Position numbers and translations under genes: made by a program
Origin: Paracidovorax konjaci
GTDB taxonomy: Bacteria; Pseudomonadota; Gammaproteobacteria; Burkholderiales; Burkholderiaceae_C
Direction: 5' to 3'
Length of the DNA stretch: 64,000 bases
Assembly: GCF_900112675.1 (NCBI RefSeq)
Contig: NZ_FOMQ01000002.1
Span: 248,001 to 312,000, forward strand
Part shown: piece after piece, positions 1 through 8,954 of the stretch
Position numbering within the stretch: position 1 is the stretch's first letter
How the letters are laid out: every line of letters starts with the position of its first letter
The notes under the pieces: generated by a model
The model's input: the letters and a program-made list of their open reading frames with translations, nothing else
Databases searched by the model: none
What the model was told of the DNA's origin: nothing

Positions 1-724
1 GCTCGTCGCCGGGCATTTCGCGCCAGAGCCGTGCGAGCGCGGGCGCGTGGTAGCCGCCGCACACCACCAGCACCGGGCCCCGGCCCTGCGCCATGGCCCA
101 GGCGATCCAGCGCGCCATCATCCGCTCGCGCGCCTGGTTGCCGGCGGAGCCGGCCTCGTCTTCGCCGCGCAGGTGGCCGAAGTAGGTGGACAGGCGCAGC
201 GCCAGGCCATCGTCGCCCCCGTCGCCGGCCTGCGCAGGGGCCGGCGCGCCGTCTTCGAAGAGGTGGTCCCAGAGCGCGTCGCGGCCCTGCACCGCGAGCT
301 TCTCCGCCAGCGCCCGTTCATAGGCCTCGGCCCGCGCCTGGTGCTGCGCATCGGCCGCGTCGGCGTAGCGGTTCTCCAGGTGGGCGAAGGCGCCGTGCCA
401 GGCCGGCAGGTCGATGAAGCGCACCTGCGCGCCGGCCTCGCGCCCGGCCTGCAGGGCCTGCCATTCGGGCGAATGCTCGGCGAACGGCGTCCACGACCCG
501 CGGTGCCCGTCGCCGCGCGCAAGGTAGCTGTAGATCGCGACCGGCAACCGGTGCGGCAGGTACAGCTCGTCCAGCCGGCCGTTGAAATCCGCCGGCCCCT
601 CGATCAGCACGAACGCGGGTCGCAGCGCCCGGATGCGCGCCGCCACCAGCCGCGCGCAGGCGGGGCTGTGGTGGCGCACGCCGAGGATGACGGGGTCGCC
701 GTGCGGCACCGTGCGGCCCTTCAC
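1..724 (-). CDS. DUF5682 family protein (YehM-like), N-terminal part, cut by window edge
   Basis: An open frame on the minus strand starts at a GTG whose bases overlap the stop codon of the ATPase gene (GTGA overlap) and runs off the left edge, so about 241 codons are visible. The N-terminus reads VKGRTVPHGDPVILGVRHHS, followed by ACARLVAARIRALRPAFVLI and an EGPADFN segment, which I recognise as the DUF5682 family (E. coli YehM). Its function is unknown. In E. coli yehI, yehL, yehM, yehP and yehQ lie together, and the same first three members are seen here in the same order. The VWA-domain partner usually found in such clusters would lie outside the window. The translational overlap implies coupled expression with the ATPase. 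The family call is from recognised sequence and context. Confidence 0.8.
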   Translation of the reverse strand, partial: MKGRTVPHGDPVILGVRHHSPACARLVAARIRALRPAFVLIEGPADFNGRLDELYLPHRLPVAIYSYLARGDGHRGSWTPFAEHSPEWQALQAGREAGAQVRFIDLPAWHGAFAHLENRYADAADAQHQARAEAYERALAEKLAVQGRDALWDHLFEDGAPAPAQAGDGGDDGLALRLSTYFGHLRGEDEAGSAGNQARERMMARWIAWAMAQGRGPVLVVCGGYHAPALARLWREMPGDE

Positions 725-1857
725 GGCAGCCGGTGGCGCGCTTCGTAGTACGCGCGCCAGTGCCCGCCCGTGCGCTTGGCGGCCTTCTGCTCGAAATAGC
801 GGCGCAGCTTGGCGCGGTCGTCGGCGCTGTCCTTGACGATGGTGCCTGCGATGCAGTCCACCAGATCGGCGGGCGAGCCCTCGCGCCGCTCCAGGAACCA
901 CGCGCGCACGCCGACCGCGTGGGCCACGTTCACGGCCTCGGCGGTGGACATCACGGCGCTGAGCCGGTCCATGGCGGCATCGGCCGGCGCACCGCGCTGC
1001 CCGTCGGCCGGTGCGCCGCGCAGATCGCGGAAGGTGGACACGAGCAGCTCCAGCACCGGCGCCGGCACGGCATGCGGAATGCCGCTCTGCGCGAGCAGCC
1101 GCGCGCTGGCGTCCTGCACGAGCGCCAGTTCGCGGTCGAAGTCGAGGATCGGGAAGACGGTCTCGAAATCGAACCGGCGCTTGAGCGCGGCGCTCATCTC
1201 GTTCACGCCGCGGTCGCGCGTGTTGGCCGTGGCGATGATGTTGAAGCCCTCGCGCGCATAGAGCATGGCGTGTTCGCCCGCCAGCTCCGGCACGGCCATC
1301 ACGCGGTCGGAGAGCATGCCGAGCAGGCAGTCCTGTACCTCCAGCGGCGCGCGCGTGATTTCCTCGAAGCGCACGATGCGGCCCTGCTGCATGCCCTGGT
1401 AGAGCGGCGCGGGCACCAGCGCGCGCGGGCTGGGGCCCTCGTTGATGAGCAGCGCGTAGTTCCAGCCGTACTTGATCTGGTCCTCGGTGATCGATGCGCC
1501 GCCCTGGATCGTCAGCGTCGAGACGCCCGAGACCGCGGTGGCGAGCAGTTCCGACAGCAGCGACTTGGCGGTGCCGGGCTCGCCCACCAGCATCAGGCCG
1601 CGGCCGGTGGCCAGCGTCACCAGCATGCGCTCGATGCCCGCCACGGGCGCGACGATCTTGGGCGCGATGCCCAGCGCCGCATCGCCGAGGATGAAGGACC
1701 GCGCGGCGCGCAGGCCCATCGACCAGCCGGGCGGGCGCGGGTCGGCGTCCTGCGCGCGCAGGCGCTCCAGTTCGGCGGCGTGGAGGATTTCGGCGGGCGC
1801 GCGCTGCAGCGGTGTGCCGGCGCTGCCGGGGGCGGTTGATCGACGGGTGGCGGCCAT
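721..1857 (-). CDS. MoxR-family AAA+ ATPase (YehL-like)
   Basis: A 378-residue AAA+ ATPase. Walker A is GEPGTAKS at residues 92-99, Walker B is IVRFEE near 161-166, sensor 1 is ATANTRDRG near 209-217, and an arginine pair (ALKRRFD) follows near 227-228. MoxR ATPases usually remodel or chaperone partner proteins, often together with a VWA-domain protein. The closest recognised relative is E. coli YehL. The start chosen is the ATG at 1857, because the frame upstream of it only shadows the DUF4132 gene. It follows that gene by 86 bp and overlaps the DUF5682 gene by four bases, so the three probably form one transcript. The substrate is unknown; a role in a stress or conflict system is inference. 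Confidence 0.9.
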   Translation of the reverse strand: MAATRRSTAPGSAGTPLQRAPAEILHAAELERLRAQDADPRPPGWSMGLRAARSFILGDAALGIAPKIVAPVAGIERMLVTLATGRGLMLVGEPGTAKSLLSELLATAVSGVSTLTIQGGASITEDQIKYGWNYALLINEGPSPRALVPAPLYQGMQQGRIVRFEEITRAPLEVQDCLLGMLSDRVMAVPELAGEHAMLYAREGFNIIATANTRDRGVNEMSAALKRRFDFETVFPILDFDRELALVQDASARLLAQSGIPHAVPAPVLELLVSTFRDLRGAPADGQRGAPADAAMDRLSAVMSTAEAVNVAHAVGVRAWFLERREGSPADLVDCIAGTIVKDSADDRAKLRRYFEQKAAKRTGGHWRAYYEARHRLP

Positions 1858-1943
1858 GGTGTGTGAAAAGACGGGGAAGAAGGGAGGGCGGTGTGTGGAG
1901 GCGGGCCCCGGCGGCGGCATGGGCGCCGCCGGGGCCGGGCGCG

Positions 1944-4900
1944 TCAGGCGCGCAGCCCCTCCATGTCGCGGATCAGCTCGCTGGCGGAGATGGGGTCGAG
2001 CCGGCCGATGGGCTCGGCATCCTGCAGTTCGCCCCAGGTAGAGGGCTTGCCCACCTGCACCTCGCCCAGCTCCTGCTCGGGGTATTCGTCCACCATGCCC
2101 ACGATGATGCCGGGGTCCAGGTGCAGTTCGATCACGCGGTCGGCCCCCAGCGGCTTGTTGAAGTACCAGATGCAGCCGGAGTCCTGCGCCTGCCCGCGGC
2201 GCCAGCCCTTGTTGACGAGGCCCAGCACGCGGCCCGTGGGTACCTTCGCCTTGACCCAGCGCGAGAGCTTGATCGCGCCCTTCTCGTCCTCGGTCAGGGT
2301 GTAGGTGTCGCGGCCGATCTGCGCGAACGGCTGCAGCAGCTCGTAGTCCGCGAAGATCTGGCCGAACGCCGCGGCATCCTCGGGCGACACCTCCAGCGCG
2401 TGCGGCACGCCGATGCGCACCTGCGCGCCCTCGGGGATGTCGAACGGATCGTCCTCGGCCGTGGTGGCGCTGCCGTCCTCCGCCACGCGGAAGCAGGCCG
2501 CGAGCCGGCCGCCGTGGCTGCCGCCGCCCTCCACCTCGTAGATGCCCCAGATCAGCCGCTGCACGATGTGGCGCACGAGCGGATGGCCGGCCAGGAAGGT
2601 GCGGAACACTTCGGGCGTCCAGCGCCGGCGCGTGCACATGGCCACTTCGAGCCGCAGCAACTGCTGGCTGGCGATGGTGCGGGCGTCCTTCTTGAGCAGC
2701 TTGAAGCGCTCCACGGCCTCGGCCGAGAGCGCCGGGTCGTCGGTCTTCTTGGGCTTGGGCAGGTCGGGCAGGCGCGCGCCGTCCGTGCCGTCCTCCGAAA
2801 CCTCGCGCACGTAGGGCTTGAGCGTTTCGTCGAAGCCCACCTTGAAGGCGCGCGGGCCGAAGTCGAGCCGCAGCGTGCCCTGCGCGTCCAGGCCCAGGTC
2901 GGGCGCGAGGCGGTCTTCCAGCTCCTCGGGGCTCAGGCCCCGGGCCTCGGCGATGGCGGCGATCTTCTCGCGCGCCTTGTCCTGCAGGCCCTTGAACTTG
3001 ATCTTCTGCGCGACGCCGTTGAGCAGCATCAGCGCGACGTCGGTGCCGATCTGCGCGAGCACGTCCAGGCCCGTGACGGCGCGCGCGTGGGCCGATTCGC
3101 CCGGCCACGCGCGGATGAAGGGCGTGAGCCGGCGGGCGGTGTCGTCGGTGCCCAGCAGGCCCAGCGCGGTCAGCGCCCAGCCGTCCTTCGAAGGCCCGCC
3201 CGCGGCGAGCCAGGCGCCGAACGCATCCCATGCGAAATCGGCCAGCGAATCGGGCGTGCAGGCCTCGCGCACCACGGCGATGCCGGCATACACCTCTTCG
3301 CTGGTCGGGAAGGCGAGCATCTGCCCGAGCGCGTCGAGCGCGTCGTCGGGCAGCGCCTTGCCGCGGCCCGGGCCGTCCTGCAGCACCGGGCGCCGCCAGC
3401 CGCGCGGCTGCCAGAACTCGGGCAGTTTGGCGCGCTTGGTGGGAAAGCGGTCCAGCGGGCTTTCGTCCAGCACGGTGCGCAGCGCCTGCAGCACGGTGTC
3501 GTCGCCGTAGCGGCCGGCCACCTCCAGCAGCAGCGCGCCGTGGCCCTGCGCTTGCAACAGGCGCAGCGCGGCGCCTGCGCAGTCGCGCGCCTCGCCCGCC
3601 TTGCCCAGGGCCGGGGCGATGAGCGCGCAGGCCGCGTGCTCGGGGTATTTCAGCAGCCAGGCGCGGCCGGTGTCGCGCGCGGTCTTGAGCTTGGCGAAGC
3701 CGCGCGCGGCCGTCGGCGCGATCTCCACCGCGCCGTAGTGCATCGCCCACGCCAGGTTCTCGGCCGGCTTCATGCGCACCATGGCGGCGAGCGCCGGCAG
3801 TGCCGGCAGGCCCAGCTTGGCGATGGCGTGGCCGACGCCGTGGCCCTCGGCCTCGCCGGCCACGGCGTTCCAGAACGGCACGGCCAGCTCGGGCGGCAGG
3901 TGGGCCATGGCCACGGCGTCGAAGGAGTACCAGTAGTAGCGCTCGCGCTTGCGCTCGGCCAGCATGGCGCGCCAGGCGGTGACGAGCGCCGAGGCGTCCC
4001 GCGTGCGGATGGCGCGCGCGGCGTCCTCGGCCAGGGGGGCGAGCTGCTTTTTCCGGTGCGTTTCGAAGCCCAGCAGATCCACCATCTCCAGCACGTCCTG
4101 CGCGGCCTTCGCATAGCGGCCCACATGCCATGAATTGAGGCGCTGCGCCTCTTCGCGTTCACCGGGCGCCCATGCTTCGGCGGGTGCCAGCGGCAGCGGC
4201 TCCAGGGACAGCACCGCCGCGGCCTTGCGCGCGGTCTTGGCGAGCCAGGGCGGATCGGCGAGCACGGCCGGCAATTCGTCCCGGGCGGCCACTTCGGCCG
4301 GGCCGGTGATGAGGGCCAGTTGCCGGTCCACGGCGGCCTGCGCGGCGGCATCCAGCCACGGGCGCAGCAGCGGCACGCTCTGTCCGTGCGCGCGCAGCAG
4401 GCGCGAGAGCATCGGCGTGAGCAGGCCGGCATCCTTGCCGTCCGCGGCCACCAGCCGCGAGAGGGCGGCGATCGCCGCGAGCGGCCAGCGGTCCGCCGCC
4501 AAGGACAGGCGCGCCAGCGCGCCCTTGGAGCTGCTGGCGGCCTTGGCCAGGGCATGCACGGCCTCCGGCGTGCCCAGCGTGGCCAGCGCCTCGCCGGCGG
4601 CTTCTTCGGCAGCCCCGCGTTCCAACACGTCCACGGCGCCGGCGCCGCGCTCGCGCACGGCGGTGGCCACCATGCGGGTGTTGCCCCAGAAGCCTTCGGA
4701 ATAGCCCAGCCGCGTCTTCGCGGCCAGCGCCAGCGCGGCGGGGTCGGTGGCCGTCAGCAGCAGCCAGTGCAGGGTGTCGGTCGCCTCCTTGTCCGCGGCC
4801 AGCCGGTGCGCGAGCGCGTCGGAGAGCGCGGGCCGGTCGGGCAGCAGCAGCGCCATCGCGGGCTGGCGGCTCGGGTGCAGGGAGGGCAGGGCGGCCTCGA

Positions 4901-6128
4901 TGCGGTCCGCGCAGGTGTCCCACTCGGCCTGCGGCGCGGCCGCCAGGTGGTTGCGGAAGGCCTCTTCGCCCTGGCCCAGCGGCCCGCGCCAGCCGTTGCT
5001 CATCGGGCGCGTGACCGTGCCGGACAGGTGCGTGCTGCGCGTCTTGGTCTGCGGGTCGTAGCTGTTGGTGGCCTCCAGCCGCTGCGACGCGATCAGGATG
5101 TCGACCGCGCCCGTCAGGCCATACTGCGCCGCCACGTAGTCCACGATGGCGGCGGCGGGCTCATTGCCGCCGTAGTAGCTCGAACTGCCCAGGGCCATCG
5201 TGAGCAGGGCCGTGTCGGCCTCCGCGTCGGCACCGGCATGGGGCCGGGCGAGGCGGTCGATGGTGCGCTGCATCGGGCCCTGCAGGGCCGCGTCGGTGCC
5301 GGGCACGTCGATATTGAAGCTGCATTGGCTGCGCACGCGCTCCCACGCCTGCGGCAGCGCCACGGCCTGCACCTCCTGCGGGAAGCGGCGCGATGCGTAG
5401 GCCTCGCGTTCCATCTGGGGCAGCAGGCGCACGGGGTCGCCCTGGGCCAGCCACGGCGGCACCGTGCCGGCCTCCGCGTCGGCGTTGGTGGCGGTGGCCG
5501 CCGGCTGCACCGCCGCCGCGGCCCGCGCTGCCGCGTCGGCAAGCTGGGCCTGCGCGAGGGCCGATGCGTGCTTGCCGACCTGCGCGGTCGTGCCCCAGCC
5601 CGTCAGCAGGCCTTCGGCTTTCAGGCGTTCGAACGCCATCGAGGCGCCCTGTTCGCTCACGCCGTGCTGGCGCTTCAGCACCGCGGCCGAGAACACGTCT
5701 TCCACCTTCACCGTGCCCTCGGCCAACTGCGCGCAGAACGCGGCGAAGACACGGTCGCACTGCGCGTCCAGGCTTTCCGCCGGGGCGGGTGCGGGCGCAG
5801 GGGCGGGGGCTGCAGCGGCGGCCTCGGCCCCCCCGGCGTCCGCCCTTTTCGCCGCAGGAGCCGCCTTAGGAGCCGCTGCCTTGGCAGGCGCCGGAGTGGC
5901 GCCGATGGCCGTGCCGGGCGCCACGCCCACCTCGGTGTAGCCCTTGCCCGTTTTCTCGGTCACCAGCTTGGCCAGCGCGGCCGCTGCCTTCGCGGCGTCG
6001 GCGAAGGATTTGGTCTGGCTCTGGCCGGCCGTGCCGATGCGGCCCCACCGGATGTTCAGGTCGGAGCCGGCGGGCTCGATCTCCCAAAATTTGCTGGAGT
6101 TTCCTTCGATGAGTTCGAAACGGCGCAT
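1944..6128 (-). CDS. WGR and DUF4132 domain protein (YehI/MolR-like)
   Basis: A 1394-residue cytoplasmic protein. Residues 1-75 form a WGR domain (the motif WGRIGTAGQ lies near 28-36), a fold known from PARPs and MolR-type proteins and often involved in nucleic-acid binding. An Ala/Pro-rich linker of about 45 residues follows, then a small helical segment (about 125-205) with the look of a winged helix. The long middle is Ala/Leu-rich and repeat-like (HEAT-type by appearance). The C-terminal 300 residues match the DUF4132 pattern (LVRHIVQRLIWGIYE and a GCIWYFNKPLG segment). It heads the cluster with the ATPase and DUF5682 genes. E. coli YehI is of similar size and also lies beside a MoxR ATPase. 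The biochemical role is unknown. Confidence 0.88.
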   Translation of the reverse strand: MRRFELIEGNSSKFWEIEPAGSDLNIRWGRIGTAGQSQTKSFADAAKAAAALAKLVTEKTGKGYTEVGVAPGTAIGATPAPAKAAAPKAAPAAKRADAGGAEAAAAAPAPAPAPAPAESLDAQCDRVFAAFCAQLAEGTVKVEDVFSAAVLKRQHGVSEQGASMAFERLKAEGLLTGWGTTAQVGKHASALAQAQLADAAARAAAAVQPAATATNADAEAGTVPPWLAQGDPVRLLPQMEREAYASRRFPQEVQAVALPQAWERVRSQCSFNIDVPGTDAALQGPMQRTIDRLARPHAGADAEADTALLTMALGSSSYYGGNEPAAAIVDYVAAQYGLTGAVDILIASQRLEATNSYDPQTKTRSTHLSGTVTRPMSNGWRGPLGQGEEAFRNHLAAAPQAEWDTCADRIEAALPSLHPSRQPAMALLLPDRPALSDALAHRLAADKEATDTLHWLLLTATDPAALALAAKTRLGYSEGFWGNTRMVATAVRERGAGAVDVLERGAAEEAAGEALATLGTPEAVHALAKAASSSKGALARLSLAADRWPLAAIAALSRLVAADGKDAGLLTPMLSRLLRAHGQSVPLLRPWLDAAAQAAVDRQLALITGPAEVAARDELPAVLADPPWLAKTARKAAAVLSLEPLPLAPAEAWAPGEREEAQRLNSWHVGRYAKAAQDVLEMVDLLGFETHRKKQLAPLAEDAARAIRTRDASALVTAWRAMLAERKRERYYWYSFDAVAMAHLPPELAVPFWNAVAGEAEGHGVGHAIAKLGLPALPALAAMVRMKPAENLAWAMHYGAVEIAPTAARGFAKLKTARDTGRAWLLKYPEHAACALIAPALGKAGEARDCAGAALRLLQAQGHGALLLEVAGRYGDDTVLQALRTVLDESPLDRFPTKRAKLPEFWQPRGWRRPVLQDGPGRGKALPDDALDALGQMLAFPTSEEVYAGIAVVREACTPDSLADFAWDAFGAWLAAGGPSKDGWALTALGLLGTDDTARRLTPFIRAWPGESAHARAVTGLDVLAQIGTDVALMLLNGVAQKIKFKGLQDKAREKIAAIAEARGLSPEELEDRLAPDLGLDAQGTLRLDFGPRAFKVGFDETLKPYVREVSEDGTDGARLPDLPKPKKTDDPALSAEAVERFKLLKKDARTIASQQLLRLEVAMCTRRRWTPEVFRTFLAGHPLVRHIVQRLIWGIYEVEGGGSHGGRLAACFRVAEDGSATTAEDDPFDIPEGAQVRIGVPHALEVSPEDAAAFGQIFADYELLQPFAQIGRDTYTLTEDEKGAIKLSRWVKAKVPTGRVLGLVNKGWRRGQAQDSGCIWYFNKPLGADRVIELHLDPGIIVGMVDEYPEQELGEVQVGKPSTWGELQDAEPIGRLDPISASELIRDMEGLRA

Positions 6129-6473
6129 GGAATCGGGTGTCCTTTCGCAAACGGGTTTTCGGGGAAGTGCCGGCGGCGGCCCGGGGGCCGCGGAGCCGGT
6201 GGAAAAGGGTCAGGCGCCGGCGGGCGGCAGGCCGGGGAGGGACAGGGGCCGGCGGTGGAGGCGGCGCGCGGAGCGGCCCTGCCGAAGCGTTGTCGGGCTC
6301 TGGGGAAAGCGAGAGAAAAACCGCCGGACGGCCAACGCATCGAGGCCGGCCGTGGAAGAGAAATGCATGAATGGGTTGAGAGTGGTTTGCGTTCAAATAA
6401 TAGCGAAAGACGTTGGCGGCGATCCCGCCCGTCGATTGCTGCGCGGAACGGGCCTGCGCTTCAACCGGGCAGG
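6129..6473. other. Intergenic region between the mdc operon and the yehI-like gene
   Basis: This 345-bp stretch lies between two minus-strand genes. I see no convincing coding sequence. The part near 6385-6415 is AT-rich compared with its surroundings and is the most likely place for the promoter of the yehI-like gene, but I cannot assign clear -35 and -10 boxes. No T-tailed hairpin ending the mdc operon is evident. Confidence 0.4.
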
Positions 6474-7382
6474 TCAGTCGCCCCGATGGCCCGCGACCCA
6501 CGCGGTCACGGCATCGGCGCTGCGGAATTCGTCGCACGCGCGGGCGGGGGTGCCGGGGTAGCGGCTGTTCCACATCCGGGCGAGCGCCTGTCCCGGCCCC
6601 ACTTCCAGAACGCAGCGCACGCCGCGTGCCTGCAGGTTTTCCATGCATTCGTCCCAGCGCACGGTGCGGGCGATCTGCGCGGCCAGCGCGTCCCGGGCCT
6701 GCGGCGCGGTGGCGATGCGGTCCGCCGCATTGCTGAACAGCGCGGTGCGTGGCCGGGCGAAGGCCACGCCCTCCAGTACCTGGCGGAAGGCCTCGGCGGC
6801 GGGTTGCAGGGCGGGCGTGTGCGAGGCCAGGCCCACGCGCAGCCGCGTGCAGCGGCCGCCCTGCTGCGTTGCCAGCGCCTCTGCGTGCTCCAGCGCGGGT
6901 GGCGGCCCACCGAGCACCACGCTGTCCGGTGCGTTGCGGATCGCCACCGCCAGGCCGGTGGCCCGCAGCAGCGCCTCGAGCGCAGCGGGCGCCAGGTGGC
7001 TCACGCCCAGCAAACCGCCGGGTTGCCCGGCGGCGCAGCGGTCCATCGCTTCCGCGCGGGACTGTGCCAGCGACAGGGCCGTGTCCGCATCGAACACGCC
7101 TGCGGCACTGAAGGCGGCCAGCTCGCCCACGCTGTAGCCGGCAACGGCGGCGGGCGCGGGCAGCCGGGCGGCCAGCCGCTCCCAAGCGGCCAGGGCCAGC
7201 CCGGTCAATAGCACCTGGGCATGGGCGTTGCGCGAGGCCCAGTCTTCCTGGCGCAGCGCCTCCCGCCAGCCGGGCACGCCGAGCCGCCGGTTCACCGCGC
7301 GGGCCAGTCCGTCGTCGGCCAGCCAGGGCAGCATGCCGGGGTGCTGCTGGCCCTGGCCGGAGAACACGAGGGCATAGCTCAT
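6474..7382 (-). CDS. mdcH: Malonate decarboxylase epsilon subunit, malonyl-CoA:ACP transacylase
   Basis: A 302-residue FabD-like acyltransferase. It has the family N-terminus LVFSGQGQQHPGM, the nucleophile elbow GYSVGEL (Ser84) and a downstream ASHTPALQ segment that carries the likely catalytic His. In malonate decarboxylase the epsilon subunit loads malonyl from malonyl-CoA onto the acyl-carrier subunit to prime the enzyme. Its ATG overlaps the stop of mdcB (ATGA), and it is the last gene of the operon. A fatty-acid FabD role is unlikely because of the overlap with mdc genes and the absence of fab genes nearby. Confidence 0.93.
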   Translation of the reverse strand: MSYALVFSGQGQQHPGMLPWLADDGLARAVNRRLGVPGWREALRQEDWASRNAHAQVLLTGLALAAWERLAARLPAPAAVAGYSVGELAAFSAAGVFDADTALSLAQSRAEAMDRCAAGQPGGLLGVSHLAPAALEALLRATGLAVAIRNAPDSVVLGGPPPALEHAEALATQQGGRCTRLRVGLASHTPALQPAAEAFRQVLEGVAFARPRTALFSNAADRIATAPQARDALAAQIARTVRWDECMENLQARGVRCVLEVGPGQALARMWNSRYPGTPARACDEFRSADAVTAWVAGHRGD

Positions 7383-8251
7383 CGCGCGGGCGGGGCGATG
7401 CGCTCGATCCAGCAGGCGGCGGCCAGCAGGTCAGCCGTACCGCCGGGCGAGAGCCAGCGCGCGACGAAATCGCGGCCGATGGCATGCGCCGCCTCCAGCC
7501 CGCCGGGCCGGGCCGCACCGCCTGCGGCCAGGAAGTCGCGCGCGCAGGCCTGGGCATGGCGCAGGCCCTGCAGGCCGCCCCGGTGCGCGAGGTTGCTGTC
7601 GTCCAGCACGGCCATCACGGCGAACAGCGTGTCCAGCCGCGCGGCCTGGGCGCCGAGCCCGCGGGCCCGCGCGGCACGCAGCGCCGGCACCGCGGTATCG
7701 AACAGCACCGGAAAGCCGAGCGCCGCCTCCTCGGCCGCGCCGCGCAGGCCGTGGCGGCGCGCGGCGATGCCGCCCGGCAGCCGTGGTGCCCGCTGTGCCC
7801 GTGCGACCAGTGCCGCGCCCCAGCGCTCCCGGAGCATGGCGCGCAGGGCCTCGGGCCGCAGGGGAGCGCCAGCGCGCGCCAGGGCGCCGGCCGCCGCGCA
7901 CAGCAGGCCCAGCGTGAAGATCGCGCCCCGGTGGGTGTTCACGCCGCCGGTGGCCGCCGCCATGCGGGCCTCGGCGTCAATGCCGCAGCGCTCCAGCGCG
8001 GGGAACGCTGCATCGGCGTGGCCCAGCGCCGCGATGCGCACGAAGTAGCCGCGCAGCGCGAACAGGCTGCGAAGGAAAGTGCTGGCGTCCATGTCGGCGT
8101 GGCTGCCGTTGTCGGTGAGCGTCACCAGCCCGGGCTTGGGCGAGAGGGCCAGTTCGTCGTGGAGCGCGAGCGTGGCGGCACGGCCGATGCCCTGCGGCGC
8201 AAGGCAGGCCTGCCCGGGCAGGGGCGCGATCCGCCGCGCAGCGCCGCTCAT
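7379..8251 (-). CDS. mdcB: Triphosphoribosyl-dephospho-CoA synthase
   Basis: A 290-residue protein of the CitG/MdcB family. It makes 2'-(5''-triphosphoribosyl)-3'-dephospho-CoA from ATP and dephospho-CoA, the precursor of the prosthetic group carried by the acyl-carrier subunit. Family signatures are SPKPGLVTLTDNGSHADMD near the N-terminus and GVNTHRGAIFTLGLL in the middle. It overlaps mdcG by four bases upstream and mdcH by four bases downstream, so translation is probably coupled. Confidence 0.93.
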   Translation of the reverse strand: MSGAARRIAPLPGQACLAPQGIGRAATLALHDELALSPKPGLVTLTDNGSHADMDASTFLRSLFALRGYFVRIAALGHADAAFPALERCGIDAEARMAAATGGVNTHRGAIFTLGLLCAAAGALARAGAPLRPEALRAMLRERWGAALVARAQRAPRLPGGIAARRHGLRGAAEEAALGFPVLFDTAVPALRAARARGLGAQAARLDTLFAVMAVLDDSNLAHRGGLQGLRHAQACARDFLAAGGAARPGGLEAAHAIGRDFVARWLSPGGTADLLAAACWIERIAPPAR

Positions 8252-8937
8252 GGCGCGGCCTCCGCGGTGGCTTCCCGGTCGGGCCAGAACGCCCCGTGCG
8301 CGATGTGCGCGCCGCCGATGCGCTTGACCAGCAAGGAAGCGGTGCGCCCCGTGCGCCAGGCGCTCCATTCGCGCCAGGCTACGGCGGCGCCGTCGGGGAA
8401 CATGACTTCTCCGTCGAGCCGCAGCGGTGTTTCCGGAAAGGCCAGCAGCCGCTCGGCCACCGCATCGGCCTGCGCGGGTCCGGACACGGCGATGCACAGG
8501 TCGGTATCGGAGCCGGCGCGCAGGTGGTCCAGCCCGGTGATGAGCTGCCAGCCGTGGCTGCCGTAGATGCGGGCGGGCGCGCCGCTGTCGGCGAGGTCGG
8601 CGCACAGCCGGTCCCAGGCGTCGCGGGAGCCGGGCGGCAGCAGGGGCCGGGCGCGCGTCGCGGGCGGAAACGCGTCGAAATACAGGATGTCCGTGCGCGG
8701 GACCCGCAGCGCCAGCCGGCACCGGCCCCAGCGGCCGGGTGCGGGCAATCCCAGCGCGAGGGTGCCGGCGTGCCCGGGCGGCTGGGTGGCCACGACGAGC
8801 GGCAGGCGCCGGGCGGACCAGTGGGCCAGGCAGTCGTGCGTGGCGGCATCCCGTCCGCCGGCGAGCTGGCGCTGCCAGCCGGCGTCGGACAGGTAGGCCA
8901 GTTGGTGGCGCTGCAGGGGCGCGGTGGCGGGCGGCAT
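8248..8937 (-). CDS. mdcG: Phosphoribosyl-dephospho-CoA transferase (malonate decarboxylase holo-ACP synthase)
   Basis: A 229-residue nucleotidyltransferase that attaches the phosphoribosyl-dephospho-CoA group to a serine of the acyl-carrier subunit MdcC. The nucleotidyltransferase core is visible as IYGSHGWQLITGLDHL followed by GSDTDLCIAV, which supplies the paired metal-binding acids. The start is the ATG at 8937, 17 bases after the mdcE stop. Its position between mdcE and mdcB, with a four-base overlap to mdcB, fits cofactor synthesis. Confidence 0.92.
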   Translation of the reverse strand: MPPATAPLQRHQLAYLSDAGWQRQLAGGRDAATHDCLAHWSARRLPLVVATQPPGHAGTLALGLPAPGRWGRCRLALRVPRTDILYFDAFPPATRARPLLPPGSRDAWDRLCADLADSGAPARIYGSHGWQLITGLDHLRAGSDTDLCIAVSGPAQADAVAERLLAFPETPLRLDGEVMFPDGAAVAWREWSAWRTGRTASLLVKRIGGAHIAHGAFWPDREATAEAAP

Positions 8938-8954
8938 GGCGCGACCGGGCCCGT

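Noticed and set aside
4320-7211. A long plus-strand open frame of about 960 codons opposite the DUF4132 gene
   Set aside because: It is the antisense shadow of a GC-rich gene: low-complexity His/Arg/Gly/Gln composition, no family similarity, and it runs across the intergenic region and into mdcH.
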